DNA of 64,000 nt from Arenibacter sp. F20364. Its GTDB lineage: Bacteria; Bacteroidota; Bacteroidia; Flavobacteriales; Flavobacteriaceae. Where the stretch lies: positions 239,209-303,208 of the forward strand of contig NZ_JALKBD010000002.1 in assembly GCF_023015905.1 (NCBI RefSeq). The letters run 5' to 3'. The notes beneath the pieces are model-generated. The model worked only from the letters and a program-made list of their open reading frames with translations. It made no database searches and was not told the DNA's origin. The translations under genes and the position numbers were made by a program. The stretch's first letter is position 1; the number at the start of each line of letters is the position of its first letter. Shown here piece after piece: positions 54,006 through 62,235 of the stretch.

Positions 54006-54800
54006 ATGAAAATAGCCATTATTGGAGCAGGTAATTTAGGTCTTTCCATCGCCAAGGGCATTTTGAGCACTAATGGGGCCACTTCCATGGTCCTTACCAA
54101 GAGAAATCTTAGCGGGCTTAAGGAAATTGAAAAATATGGAATTGTTACCACCACTACGGATAATAGGGAAGCGGTGGCCAAATCGGACATCCTTATTTTT
54201 GCGGTACAACCTGGGCAATTTGTAAAAATATTGGGTGAAGTTAAGGACATTCTTACGGATAAGCATGTTATTATTTCAACCATTACCGGTTTTAGTATTG
54301 CCAGAATGGAAGAGGTAATTGGTCCCGATCACTATATTATCCGTTCCATGCCCAATACGGCTATTTCTGTTGGGAAATCCATGACTTGTATCTGTAGTAA
54401 CGAGAAGGGTGCCAAAAGGATAGACTTGGCGAAGGCCATCTTTAACCGTATGGGGCATTCCATGGAAATTCCGGAAGACCAGATGCAAGCCGCTACCGTT
54501 ATTTGTGCCAGTGGAATTGCGTTTTGGATGCGATTGATACGAGCCACCACACAAGGGGCCATTCAATTGGGATTCGATGCCAAGGAAGCACAGGAATTGG
54601 CCATGCATACCTGTAATGGGGCTGCTAGTTTGTTGATAGAATCGGACAGTCACCCAGAAAATGAAATAGACAAGGTAACTACTCCAAGGGGATGTACCAT
54701 TTCCGGATTGAATGAAATGGAACACCAAGGACTAAGCTCCTCCCTGATCAGAGGAATAGTAGCCTCATTTGATAAAATTAACGAGATAAAAAAAGGATAA
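54006..54800 (+). CDS. proC: Pyrroline-5-carboxylate reductase
   Basis: The 264-residue enzyme begins MKIAIIGAGNLGLSIAKGIL, the NAD(P) fold, and has MPNTAISVGKSMT and the C-terminal TPRGCTISGLNEME. It makes proline from pyrroline-5-carboxylate. Its place inside the arginine cluster, with proA and proB behind argD, shows that arginine and proline synthesis are joined in one transcript. Confidence 0.94.
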   Translation: MKIAIIGAGNLGLSIAKGILSTNGATSMVLTKRNLSGLKEIEKYGIVTTTTDNREAVAKSDILIFAVQPGQFVKILGEVKDILTDKHVIISTITGFSIARMEEVIGPDHYIIRSMPNTAISVGKSMTCICSNEKGAKRIDLAKAIFNRMGHSMEIPEDQMQAATVICASGIAFWMRLIRATTQGAIQLGFDAKEAQELAMHTCNGAASLLIESDSHPENEIDKVTTPRGCTISGLNEMEHQGLSSSLIRGIVASFDKINEIKKG

Positions 54801-54839
54801 CCTCTTTATTAACCCCAGGGGATTTTAATACAAAAGAGG
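54801..54839. repeat. Long hairpin between proC and argD
   Basis: CCTCTTT and ATTAA pair with TTAAT and AAAGAGG across an inner CCCC/GGGG. The stem is long and lacks a T tract at its end. It fills the 59-bp gap between the genes and could be an intercistronic processing or stability element. Confidence 0.55.
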
Positions 54840-54859
54840 GTCATAATACAATATAGAAG

Positions 54860-55987
54860 ATGGAATTATTTGATGTATACCCATTATATAACGTTACTCC
54901 CGTTTCGGCAAAGGGAATCGTAGTTACCGATGAAAAAGGCCAGGAGTATTTGGATTTTTACGGTGGACATGCCGTAATTTCTATAGGACATTCCCATCCG
55001 CACTATGTGGAACGGTTAAAGGAGCAGTTGGATAAGATAGGCTTTTATAGCAATGCCGTCCAGAATCCTGTTCAGGAGGCCTTGGCAAATAAATTGGGAA
55101 AACTTTCTGGCTGTGAGGATTACAATCTGTTCCTTTGTAATTCTGGGGCAGAAGCCAATGAAAATGCCTTAAAATTGGCATCGTTCCAAACAGGAAAATC
55201 ACGTGTAATTGCCTTTAAACACGGATTCCATGGGAGAACTTCTGCTGCCGTGGCCGCCACGGACAACGAAAAAATAAATGCTCCCATCAACAAGCAGCAA
55301 AAGGTAACCATACTTCCTTTCGAGGATTTGGCCGCTTTTAAGGACGAGATTTCCAAGGGCGATGTTTGCTGTGTAATTATAGAGACCATTCAAGGGGTAG
55401 GAGGTCTGGACCAACCTTCTCAAGAGTTCTATGAAAATATTGCCGCACTATGTAAGGAAAATGGTGCTTTGCTTATTGCAGATGAAGTGCAGTGCGGTTA
55501 TGGAAGAAGCGGTAAATTTTTTGCCTTCCAACATTACGGCATCAAACCGGACATTATTACTGTAGCCAAAGGAATGGGTAATGGATTTCCTATTGGTGGG
55601 GTGCTGATCCATGAAAATATTAAGGCTTCCTACGGCATGTTGGGAACCACCTTTGGGGGCAATCATTTGGCATGTGCCGCAGGATTGGCCGTATTGGAAG
55701 TCATCGAAAAAGAAAATTTAATAGAAAATGCTGCCAATCTCTTTGAATACTTCAAAGAAAAGGCGGCCTCCATTGCACAAGTAAAAAGAGTAAAGGGAAT
55801 GGGACTGATGCTGGGATTGGAATTTGATTTTGAAGTGGCAGAGCTGAGGAAGAAACTCATTCATAACCAATATATGTTCACCGGCGGTGCCAGTGATAAA
55901 CATGTATTGAGGGTGTTACCGGCATTGAATATTACCAAGGAAAATTTGGATCAGTTTTTTGATGCCCTAAAAAAGGAATTGGCATGA
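54860..55987 (+). CDS. argD: Acyl-ornithine aminotransferase (class III)
   Basis: The 375-residue PLP enzyme has the active lysine Lys237 in TVAKGMGNGFPIGGV, with FCNSGAEANENALKLA and DEVQCGYGRSGKFF. It converts acyl-glutamate semialdehyde and glutamate to acyl-ornithine. The stop overlaps the proA start (ATGA). Confidence 0.93.
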   Translation: MELFDVYPLYNVTPVSAKGIVVTDEKGQEYLDFYGGHAVISIGHSHPHYVERLKEQLDKIGFYSNAVQNPVQEALANKLGKLSGCEDYNLFLCNSGAEANENALKLASFQTGKSRVIAFKHGFHGRTSAAVAATDNEKINAPINKQQKVTILPFEDLAAFKDEISKGDVCCVIIETIQGVGGLDQPSQEFYENIAALCKENGALLIADEVQCGYGRSGKFFAFQHYGIKPDIITVAKGMGNGFPIGGVLIHENIKASYGMLGTTFGGNHLACAAGLAVLEVIEKENLIENAANLFEYFKEKAASIAQVKRVKGMGLMLGLEFDFEVAELRKKLIHNQYMFTGGASDKHVLRVLPALNITKENLDQFFDALKKELA

Positions 55988-57180
55988 GTTTGTATTTAGA
56001 CATATCCCAACGTAATGCGGTGCTCAGTACTATGGCACAGCTGATAGATGGGGAACGAAATACCATTCTCGAGGTCAATAAAAAGGACCTAGAGGCCTAT
56101 AAGGGAGATGATTTGGCCATGTATGACCGACTCAAGGTGGACGATGCCAAAATTGACGGCATGATCCTATCCTTGCAACAATTGGCAGGACAAGAGGATC
56201 CCTTGGGCTTGGAGCGATTTAATTTTACCCATGAAAATGGGATGCAGGTAAGCAATAAAACAGCACCTTTTGGTACGGTCCTGATCATTTATGAATCCAG
56301 GCCCGATGTGACCATAGAAGCGGCAGCCATTGCCTTTAAATCCGGAAATAAAATTTTGTTGAAGGGTGGGAAGGAATCCTTACAAAGCAATTTGGTATTG
56401 GTAAACTTTTGGCATAAATCCTTGGAGCAACACGGTATTGCCAAAGATTGGGTCACTTATCTGGAATTCAACAGGGAGCAGACCCAGGCCTTTTTGGAAA
56501 AACCTACACAAAAACTAGATCTTATTGTACCTAGGGGAGGGGAAAAGTTGATCGCCTTTACCAAAAAGCACGCCACCTGTCCCGTAATCGTCAGTGGAAG
56601 GGGGAATAACTTTCTCTATGTACACCCTAAGGCGGACCATAAAAAGGCTATGTCCATTATCCTAAATGGCAAGACCACAAAGATATCGGCCTGTAATGCC
56701 TTGGATAAGGTGTTAATAGATAGTGCGTTGCCTAATAAAGAGGCTTTTATAAAAGATTTGATAGCTGAATTAAAGGCGAAGAAGGTCGAGATTTTGGTCG
56801 ATAGCAGCCTCGCCAATACCGAGGGAACTTCAGAAATTACTGAGGAGAGCACCTGGTTTGAAGAATTTTTGGATTACAAGATCCTCATTGGGGAAGTGGA
56901 TAGCACTGAAGAAGCCATTGGGAAAATAAATACCTATGGCGGGGGACATTCCGCCGTAATCGTTACCGAAGAGGAACAAGAGGCAGACCTTTTTATGAAT
57001 TCCGTGGATTCGGCAGCAGTATACCATAATGTATCCACCCGTTTTACCGACGGCGGACAGTTTGGATTGGGTGGAGAATTGGCCATCAGCACGGACAAAT
57101 TGCACCAAAGAGGTCCCATTGGCCTACAGCATTTGGTGACCAACAAATGGTATGTAAAGGGCGATGGTCAAATAAGGTAG
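55984..57180 (+). CDS. proA: Gamma-glutamyl phosphate reductase
   Basis: The 398-residue enzyme has FGTVLIIYESRPDVTIEAAA and the catalytic Cys237 in SACNALDKVLID. It reduces glutamyl-5-phosphate in proline synthesis. It overlaps argD by 4 bp and is 36 bp before proB. proA normally precedes or follows proB, but here both are inside an arginine cluster. Confidence 0.93.
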   Translation: MSLYLDISQRNAVLSTMAQLIDGERNTILEVNKKDLEAYKGDDLAMYDRLKVDDAKIDGMILSLQQLAGQEDPLGLERFNFTHENGMQVSNKTAPFGTVLIIYESRPDVTIEAAAIAFKSGNKILLKGGKESLQSNLVLVNFWHKSLEQHGIAKDWVTYLEFNREQTQAFLEKPTQKLDLIVPRGGEKLIAFTKKHATCPVIVSGRGNNFLYVHPKADHKKAMSIILNGKTTKISACNALDKVLIDSALPNKEAFIKDLIAELKAKKVEILVDSSLANTEGTSEITEESTWFEEFLDYKILIGEVDSTEEAIGKINTYGGGHSAVIVTEEEQEADLFMNSVDSAAVYHNVSTRFTDGGQFGLGGELAISTDKLHQRGPIGLQHLVTNKWYVKGDGQIR

Positions 57181-57216
57181 TAGCCAGACCTAAACAATAG
57201 GTCTAAAAAAAACAGC

Positions 57217-57978
57217 ATGCAGAAGAAAAGAATATTATTAAAAATAGGATCCAATACGCTTACCAAGGAAACAGACCATATTTCTCGGGGAAAAATTGAG
57301 GATATTGGTAGGCAGATCGCAAAACTTAAGGACAGTTACGAATTCATCATTGTAAGTTCCGGGGCTATTGCCGCTGCCAAGCAGTTTGTAAAATTGGAAC
57401 ACAATGGGCAGGAAATCACTGTTAAACAGGCCTTGGCATCTATAGGTCAACCTCATTTAATGCGTATTTTTCAAGAGAATTTCAGGGAGTTGGGCTTGTT
57501 TACCTCCCAATGTCTTTTGTCCTATTCCGACTTTGAAAGGGAAGTGTCCAAAGAAAATATCTGCAATACCATCAACGTACTGGTGGCGAATAATTTTATT
57601 CCCATTATCAATGAGAACGATACGGTAGCTACCGATGAGATCAAATTTGGAGACAATGATAAATTGGCGGCATTAACGGCTGCCTTGATGAAGGTAGATC
57701 TCCTGATCATTGCTACCAATACCGATGGCATTTACACCAAGGAGTCTTTTGTTAACAAGGATCCCAAAACCATTAGATTGGTCAGTAATCTGTCCGAACT
57801 TCAGAAGGAGGTTAGCAGTTCCAAATCCTCCCATGGTACTGGGGGAATGGAATCCAAGATAGAGGCCGCCAATATTGCCAGACAGGCCAATGTAGAGACC
57901 TGGATCGTAAATGGCATTAAGGACAATTTTATTATAGATGCCCTAGAAAACAAAACCGCTTTTACAACCATAAAATAA
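57217..57978 (+). CDS. proB: Glutamate 5-kinase, short form without PUA domain
   Basis: The 253-residue amino-acid kinase begins RILLKIGSNTLTKE and has VSSGAIAAAKQ and NENDTVATDEIKFGDND. It phosphorylates glutamate as the first proline step. The C-terminal PUA domain found in about 370-residue ProBs is absent. It precedes argF' by 4 bp. Confidence 0.93.
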   Translation: MQKKRILLKIGSNTLTKETDHISRGKIEDIGRQIAKLKDSYEFIIVSSGAIAAAKQFVKLEHNGQEITVKQALASIGQPHLMRIFQENFRELGLFTSQCLLSYSDFEREVSKENICNTINVLVANNFIPIINENDTVATDEIKFGDNDKLAALTAALMKVDLLIIATNTDGIYTKESFVNKDPKTIRLVSNLSELQKEVSSSKSSHGTGGMESKIEAANIARQANVETWIVNGIKDNFIIDALENKTAFTTIK

Positions 57979-57982
57979 AGAA

Positions 57983-58927
57983 ATGCAACACTATTTATCC
58001 TTAAAAGATATCGATTCCCTACCGCAATGGGTAGAAGAAGCTAGATCATTAAAGGCGAATCCGCTTCAACACAAAGCCTTGGGAGAGGCCAAGACCGTAT
58101 GTTTATTATTCTTCAACAACAGCCTTAGAACCCGTTTAAGTACGCAAAAAGCGGCTATGAACTTGGGGATGGAGGTTATAGTAATGAACTTTGGAAGTGA
58201 AGGATGGGCATTGGAATATGGCGATGGTACCATCATGGATCAGGGCACCTCCGAACACATCAAGGAAGCGGCCCAGGTGGTGGCGCAATATTGCGATATA
58301 GTGGCTATTAGAGCCTTTGCCTCCTTGACCGATAAGGAAAAGGACGAGGCGGAAGTGGTCATGAACGGTTTTAAAAAGTATGCAGGGATACCGGTGGTGA
58401 ATATGGAAAGTTCGGTGGGCCATCCTTTACAGGCTTTGGCTGATGCCATCACCCTAGCGGAGAACAATTCCAAAAAAAGACCCAAGGTAGTCTTGTCATG
58501 GGCGCCACACCCAAAGGCATTGCCACATGCGGTGGCCAATTCCTTTGTGGAAATGATGCATTTGCAGGATGCCGATTTTGTAATTACCCACCCAGAAGGA
58601 TACGATTTAAATCCGGAGGTAACCAAGGGGGCCAAAATAGAATACGATCAGGACAAGGCCTTGGAAGATGCCGATTTTGTATATGTGAAAAACTGGAGCA
58701 GTTACCAGGAATACGGCAAGGTGGTGAGCCAGGACAGGGATTGGACCATGACCAATAAAAAGTTGGGCAATGCCAAATTTATGCACTGTCTGCCCGTAAG
58801 ACGTAATGTTGTAGTTGCCGATGAGGTTCTTGACGGGCCCAATTCCTTGGTCATACAGCAGGCCAATAATAGGACCTTTTCCGCACAAATTGTGCTGAAG
58901 AAGTTGTTGGAGAGTCTGGGTGCTTAG
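57983..58927 (+). CDS. argF': N-acyl-ornithine carbamoyltransferase (ArgF', SOTCase/AOTCase family)
   Basis: The 314-residue enzyme has the phosphate loop SLRTR (47-51, instead of STRTR of normal ornithine transcarbamylase), the loop GTSEHIKEAA at 88-97 and HCLPVRRNV. SLRTR places it with the Bacteroidota-type carbamoyltransferases that act on N-succinyl- or N-acetyl-ornithine. From memory, residue 90 is proline in the succinyl enzyme of Bacteroides and a glutamate at the matching site fixes acetyl use in Xanthomonas. Here it is Ser90, so the substrate is open. Confidence 0.9.
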   Translation: MQHYLSLKDIDSLPQWVEEARSLKANPLQHKALGEAKTVCLLFFNNSLRTRLSTQKAAMNLGMEVIVMNFGSEGWALEYGDGTIMDQGTSEHIKEAAQVVAQYCDIVAIRAFASLTDKEKDEAEVVMNGFKKYAGIPVVNMESSVGHPLQALADAITLAENNSKKRPKVVLSWAPHPKALPHAVANSFVEMMHLQDADFVITHPEGYDLNPEVTKGAKIEYDQDKALEDADFVYVKNWSSYQEYGKVVSQDRDWTMTNKKLGNAKFMHCLPVRRNVVVADEVLDGPNSLVIQQANNRTFSAQIVLKKLLESLGA

Positions 58928-58930
58928 GCA

Positions 58931-58979
58931 CAGTTGTCAGTTGTCAGTAAGTAGTAAGCAGTAGTCAGTGAACAGTGAA
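58931..58979. repeat. Heptanucleotide array after argF'
   Basis: Seven heptamers in phase, starting CAGTTGT CAGTTGT and continuing CAGTAAG, TAGTAAG, CAGTAGT, CAGTGAA, CAGTGAA. The array starts 3 bp after the argF' stop. Similar arrays lie after argE and argH. Confidence 0.8.
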
Positions 58980-58992
58980 TGACGAAAATAAG

Positions 58993-59093
58993 GGGCTCCT
59001 CCCTTCAGACCTGTGCTGAGCGGAGTCGAAGTGCGAAGGGAGGTGGCTTCGCCACAAGCGAAGCCGGAGGGTTTTGAAAGCGCGGATTTTGGA
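58993..59093. repeat. Two-hairpin palindromic element, copy 1
   Basis: The element starts GGCTCCTCCCTTCAGAC and contains a stem GGCTTCGC/GCGAAGCC around CACAA (59045-59065), ending GAAAGCGCGGATTTTGGA. The segment GCTGAGCGGAGTCGAAG inside is a common dispersed repeat of Bacteroidota, from memory. It lies 35 bp before the DUF559 gene. Copies 2 to 5 are at 59499, 59756, 60004 and 63621. Confidence 0.75.
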
Positions 59094-59128
59094 ATAAAAA
59101 CGAAAGTTTTGCGAGCTGTAAAAAAGGA

Positions 59129-59494
59129 ATGACAAAGGATAAGCTACATACAAAAAAAGAACTTGCAGGATTCAGGAGTGAGCTTCGTTCCAATCTGACT
59201 CCGGCCGAGGCTTTTCTATGGAAGCAATTAAGTTCACGTCAACTTGAAGGCAAAAGATTTACTAGGCAGCATAGTATTTCAAAATATGTGGTGGATTTCT
59301 ATTGTGCGGCAGAGCGTTTAGTTGTGGAGTTGGATGGAGAAATCCATAACAATCCCCTGGCCATGGACTATGATGAAAAAAGAACTGCCTATTTTAATGA
59401 AATGGGTTACAAAGTGATACGATTTGAAAACAAAATGGTATTTGATAATTTAGAATCGGTATTAAGTGAAATAAAAGATAATTTTAAAACCTAA
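59129..59494 (+). CDS. DUF559 endonuclease-domain protein
   Basis: The 121-residue protein is a PD-(D/E)xK/Vsr-like nuclease: TPAEAFLWKQLSSRQLEGKRFTRQH is the DUF559 start, Asp56 (VVDFY), Glu67 and Asp69 (VVELDGEIH) form the metal site, and GYKVIRFEN ends the fold. AAGGA before the ATG is a good ribosome site. It interrupts the arginine cluster between argF' and argB and is bracketed by palindromic repeats, so it may belong to a repeat-linked mobile unit. Its function is unknown. Confidence 0.85.
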   Translation: MTKDKLHTKKELAGFRSELRSNLTPAEAFLWKQLSSRQLEGKRFTRQHSISKYVVDFYCAAERLVVELDGEIHNNPLAMDYDEKRTAYFNEMGYKVIRFENKMVFDNLESVLSEIKDNFKT

Positions 59495-60126
59495 ATAAGC
59501 TTCTCTCTTCAGACTTGTGCTGAGCGGAATCGAATGTGCGAAGGGAGATGGGTTCTCCAACAATGGGAGTTGAAGACGGAAGGGATTGATGGCCCTGATC
59601 TCGGAAAAAAGAGATAATTCGGGATTAGATTAAAAGTAAGGGATTTCAAACTCCCCTTTCTTTTCTGCCAAAAAGCAGAAAATTCATTCCCCTCTTCGTT
59701 CCAAGAGGGGAGCAGTTTGGTTAGAGTAAAAAATATGATTTTAAAATGTTAACACGGCTCCTCCCTTCAGACGAAGGGAGGTGGATTCGCCACAAGCGAA
59801 GCCGGAGGGTTTTGAAAGCGCGGATTTTGGAACAAAGCTGTAAGTTTGGGTTTAGACTAAGGGTTAGGGATTTCAAACCTGCCTGACGGCAAGGCAGGCT
59901 CCCCTTTCTTTCCCCGCTGGTGGCGGTAAAATTCATTCCCCTCTTTGTTCCAAGAGGGGAGCTGATTAATTTGAGTAATAAATATAATTTTGAAACACTA
60001 ACAGGCTCCTTCCCTTGGCCAAGGGAAGGTGGATTCTCCGACCATAGGAGGAGAAGACGGAAGGGATTGAAACCCTAAACTAAGGACAAAACGATCAAGT
60101 GTCCCAAGAGGAAAGTAAAAAAAGAC
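59495..60126. repeat. Repeat-rich region between DUF559 and argB
   Basis: This 632-bp stretch has no gene. It consists of palindrome copies 2 (59499-59589), 3 (59756-59831) and 4 (60004-60070) and two copies of another module (59640-59714 and 59867-59963) that share CTCCCCTTTCTTT and CATTCCCCTC..GTTCCAAGAGGGGAGC. The second module copy carries the hairpin CCTGCCT/AGGCAGG (from 59878). The copies differ by substitutions and small insertions, so they are old duplications. Confidence 0.75.
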
Positions 60127-60906
60127 ATGAAACAAAAACTATCTATAATAAAAATTGGAGGGAACGTTATTGAGAACGAAACCGAACTCAACAAATTCCT
60201 AGATTCCTTTTCAGCCATGGAAGGACCTAAAATATTGGTGCACGGGGGTGGAAAACTAGCCACCCAGATCGCTGAGAAATTAGGAATTGAATCCAAATTG
60301 GTGGGCGGGAGACGTATTACCGATGAAGAGGGACTAAAAGTAATCACCATGGTCTACGGCGGCTTGGCCAACAAGAATATTGTGGCCCAATTGCAGGCCA
60401 GGGGTACCAACGCCATAGGGCTTAGCGGGGCCGATGCCAATACCATCCGCGCCGTAAAAAGACCGGTACGGGAAATAGACTACGGTTTTGCCGGGGATGT
60501 GGAACAAGTAAATGCAGGGGCTATAGACAAATTATTGCAGGCCGACTTTGTTCCGGTGTTTTGCGCGATTACCCATAACAAGAAAGGGCAATTGTTGAAT
60601 ACCAATGCCGATACCATTGCCTCGGAAGTGGCCATTGGGATGAGCTCAAACTATGATACTACTCTTTATTATTGCTTTGAAAAGAAGGGGGTTTTGATGG
60701 ACATTTCGGACGAGACCTCTGTGGTAAAACACCTGGAACCGGGCAACTATCAAGAATTATTGAAACAAAAAATTATAGCGGATGGAATGCTTCCAAAATT
60801 GGAAAATTGCTTCCATGCGTTAAATAAAAATGTGGGCAAGGTCTGTATTGGGGATTTGGATATGTTAAACCCTAAAGCTACTTTATTTACCACCATTACC
60901 TTATAA
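60127..60906 (+). CDS. argB: N-acetylglutamate (or N-succinylglutamate) kinase
   Basis: The 259-residue amino-acid kinase begins LSIIKIGGNVIENE and has the ATP and substrate motifs LVHGGGKLATQIAE, GLSGADANTI and NADTIASEVAIG. It phosphorylates acyl-glutamate. It is 2 bp before argE. It restarts the arginine cluster after the repeat block, so how it is transcribed across that block is a question. Confidence 0.93.
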   Translation: MKQKLSIIKIGGNVIENETELNKFLDSFSAMEGPKILVHGGGKLATQIAEKLGIESKLVGGRRITDEEGLKVITMVYGGLANKNIVAQLQARGTNAIGLSGADANTIRAVKRPVREIDYGFAGDVEQVNAGAIDKLLQADFVPVFCAITHNKKGQLLNTNADTIASEVAIGMSSNYDTTLYYCFEKKGVLMDISDETSVVKHLEPGNYQELLKQKIIADGMLPKLENCFHALNKNVGKVCIGDLDMLNPKATLFTTITL

Positions 60907-60908
60907 AC

Positions 60909-61976
60909 ATGGATCAACAAAAACTTACGGAAAAGGCTATTGCATTGTTACAGGAACTGATTTCAATTCAGTCGTTTTCCTCCGAAGAAGATAAGACAGC
61001 AGATGCCATTGAGGCATGGTTCAATCACTTCGATATCCCCTTTAAACGGGAGAAGAACAATGTATATGCCTTTAACAAATACTATGATGAGAGCAAGCCT
61101 TTGCTACTGCTCAACTCCCACCACGATACGGTAAAGCCCAATTCGGCCTATACCAAGGATCCTTTTCTGCCACATATCGAGGATGGAAAATTATTCGGTC
61201 TGGGCAGTAATGATGCTGGGGGGTGCCTGGTATCCCTGATCGCTACCTTTACCCATTTTTATGCCCAGGAAAATCTGAGCCATAATATAGTGATCGTGGC
61301 CTCTGCGGAAGAGGAAAGCTCTGGTCCCAATGGATTGAACAGTATGTTGTTGATCCTGCCAAGAATAGACGTAGCCATAGTTGGGGAACCTACCTTGATG
61401 AATTTGGCCATTGCCGAAAAAGGTTTGGTGGTGTTTGAAGGCAAGGTGAGCGGAACACCTTCACACGCTGCCCACCCGAACGATAATAATGCCATTTACA
61501 ATACCATAGAGGTACTACAATGGTTTAAGGACTATAAGTTTCCCAAGGTATCTGAAGTATTGGGTGAAGTAAAGCTTACGGTAACCCAGATTAGTGCCGG
61601 CAATCAGCACAATGTTGTGCCCGGACATGTTGACTTGGTAATAGATGTACGGGTAAACGACTGTTACTCCAACAAGGAAATAGCGGACATACTTGCAGCC
61701 GAAGCCCCTTGTGAGGTAAAGCCCCGATCGTTGCGCCTAAACTCTTCTTCCATTAATAAGGATCACCCCTTGGTAAAATCGGGCTTGGCCTTGGGCAGAA
61801 GCAGCTATGGTTCACCCACCCTTTCGGATCAGGCAGCATTATACTGTCAGTCCCTAAAATTAGGACCTGGCGATAGTACCCGTAGTCACTCTGCAGATGA
61901 ATTTATTCATATAGCAGAAATAAAAGAGGGAATAGATTTGTATATTCAAATTTTACAAGGATTCTTGAAACAATAA
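60909..61976 (+). CDS. argE: M20 family deacylase (ArgE-type)
   Basis: The 355-residue metallopeptidase has NSHHDTVKP (His71, Asp73), NDAGGCLVSL and the catalytic EEESSGPNG. In the cluster it would remove the acyl group from acyl-ornithine or acyl-citrulline. Since ArgF' acts before deacylation, the substrate is likely acyl-citrulline. The last two codons, CAA TAA, are already part of the heptamer array. Confidence 0.9.
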   Translation: MDQQKLTEKAIALLQELISIQSFSSEEDKTADAIEAWFNHFDIPFKREKNNVYAFNKYYDESKPLLLLNSHHDTVKPNSAYTKDPFLPHIEDGKLFGLGSNDAGGCLVSLIATFTHFYAQENLSHNIVIVASAEEESSGPNGLNSMLLILPRIDVAIVGEPTLMNLAIAEKGLVVFEGKVSGTPSHAAHPNDNNAIYNTIEVLQWFKDYKFPKVSEVLGEVKLTVTQISAGNQHNVVPGHVDLVIDVRVNDCYSNKEIADILAAEAPCEVKPRSLRLNSSSINKDHPLVKSGLALGRSSYGSPTLSDQAALYCQSLKLGPGDSTRSHSADEFIHIAEIKEGIDLYIQILQGFLKQ

Positions 61977-62012
61977 ACAATAAACAATGATCAATAAGCA
62001 ATTAACAATGTG
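61971..62012. repeat. Heptanucleotide array at the argE stop
   Basis: Six CAATNNN heptamers: CAATAAA CAATAAA and then CAATGAT, CAATAAG, CAATTAA, CAATGTG. The first includes the argE stop codon. Confidence 0.85.
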
Positions 62013-62053
62013 GTTTGAATTGACTTATTAGAAAAATGAACAATAAATAGTTT

Positions 62054-62233
62054 AAATTAACCCATTAACAAAAGCACTGTTTATTGCTAATTGTTAATTG
62101 ATAACTGAGATATAAATTAACCCATTAACAAAGGGCATTGTTTATGGCTTGCTGTTAATTGATAATTGAAAAATAGATGAACCCGTTAACAAAGCATTGT
62201 TTATTGCTTATTGTTAATTGATAATTGGAAAAT
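62054..62233. repeat. 60-bp tandem repeat (three copies) before argH
   Basis: Units 62054-62113, 62114-62174 and 62175-62233 (60, 61 and 59 bp) each contain AACCCRTTAACAAA, then ATTG-starting heptamers, for example ATTGTTT ATTGCTT in the third. The third unit opens AGATGAACCC and the start of argH, right after it, is AGATGAAACT. So the repeat carries a copy of the argH start context. The ATG at 62177 opens a 14-codon frame that stops before argH. Confidence 0.85.
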
Positions 62234-62235
62234 AG

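Noticed and set aside
58931..58979. CRISPR array
   Set aside because: Units are 7 bp with no spacers and no cas gene.
58965..59193. Two minus-strand open frames across palindrome copy 1
   Set aside because: They translate the repeat itself and overlap the DUF559 gene on the other strand.
62054..62233. CRISPR-like repeat before argH
   Set aside because: The 60-bp units are contiguous tandem copies without spacers.
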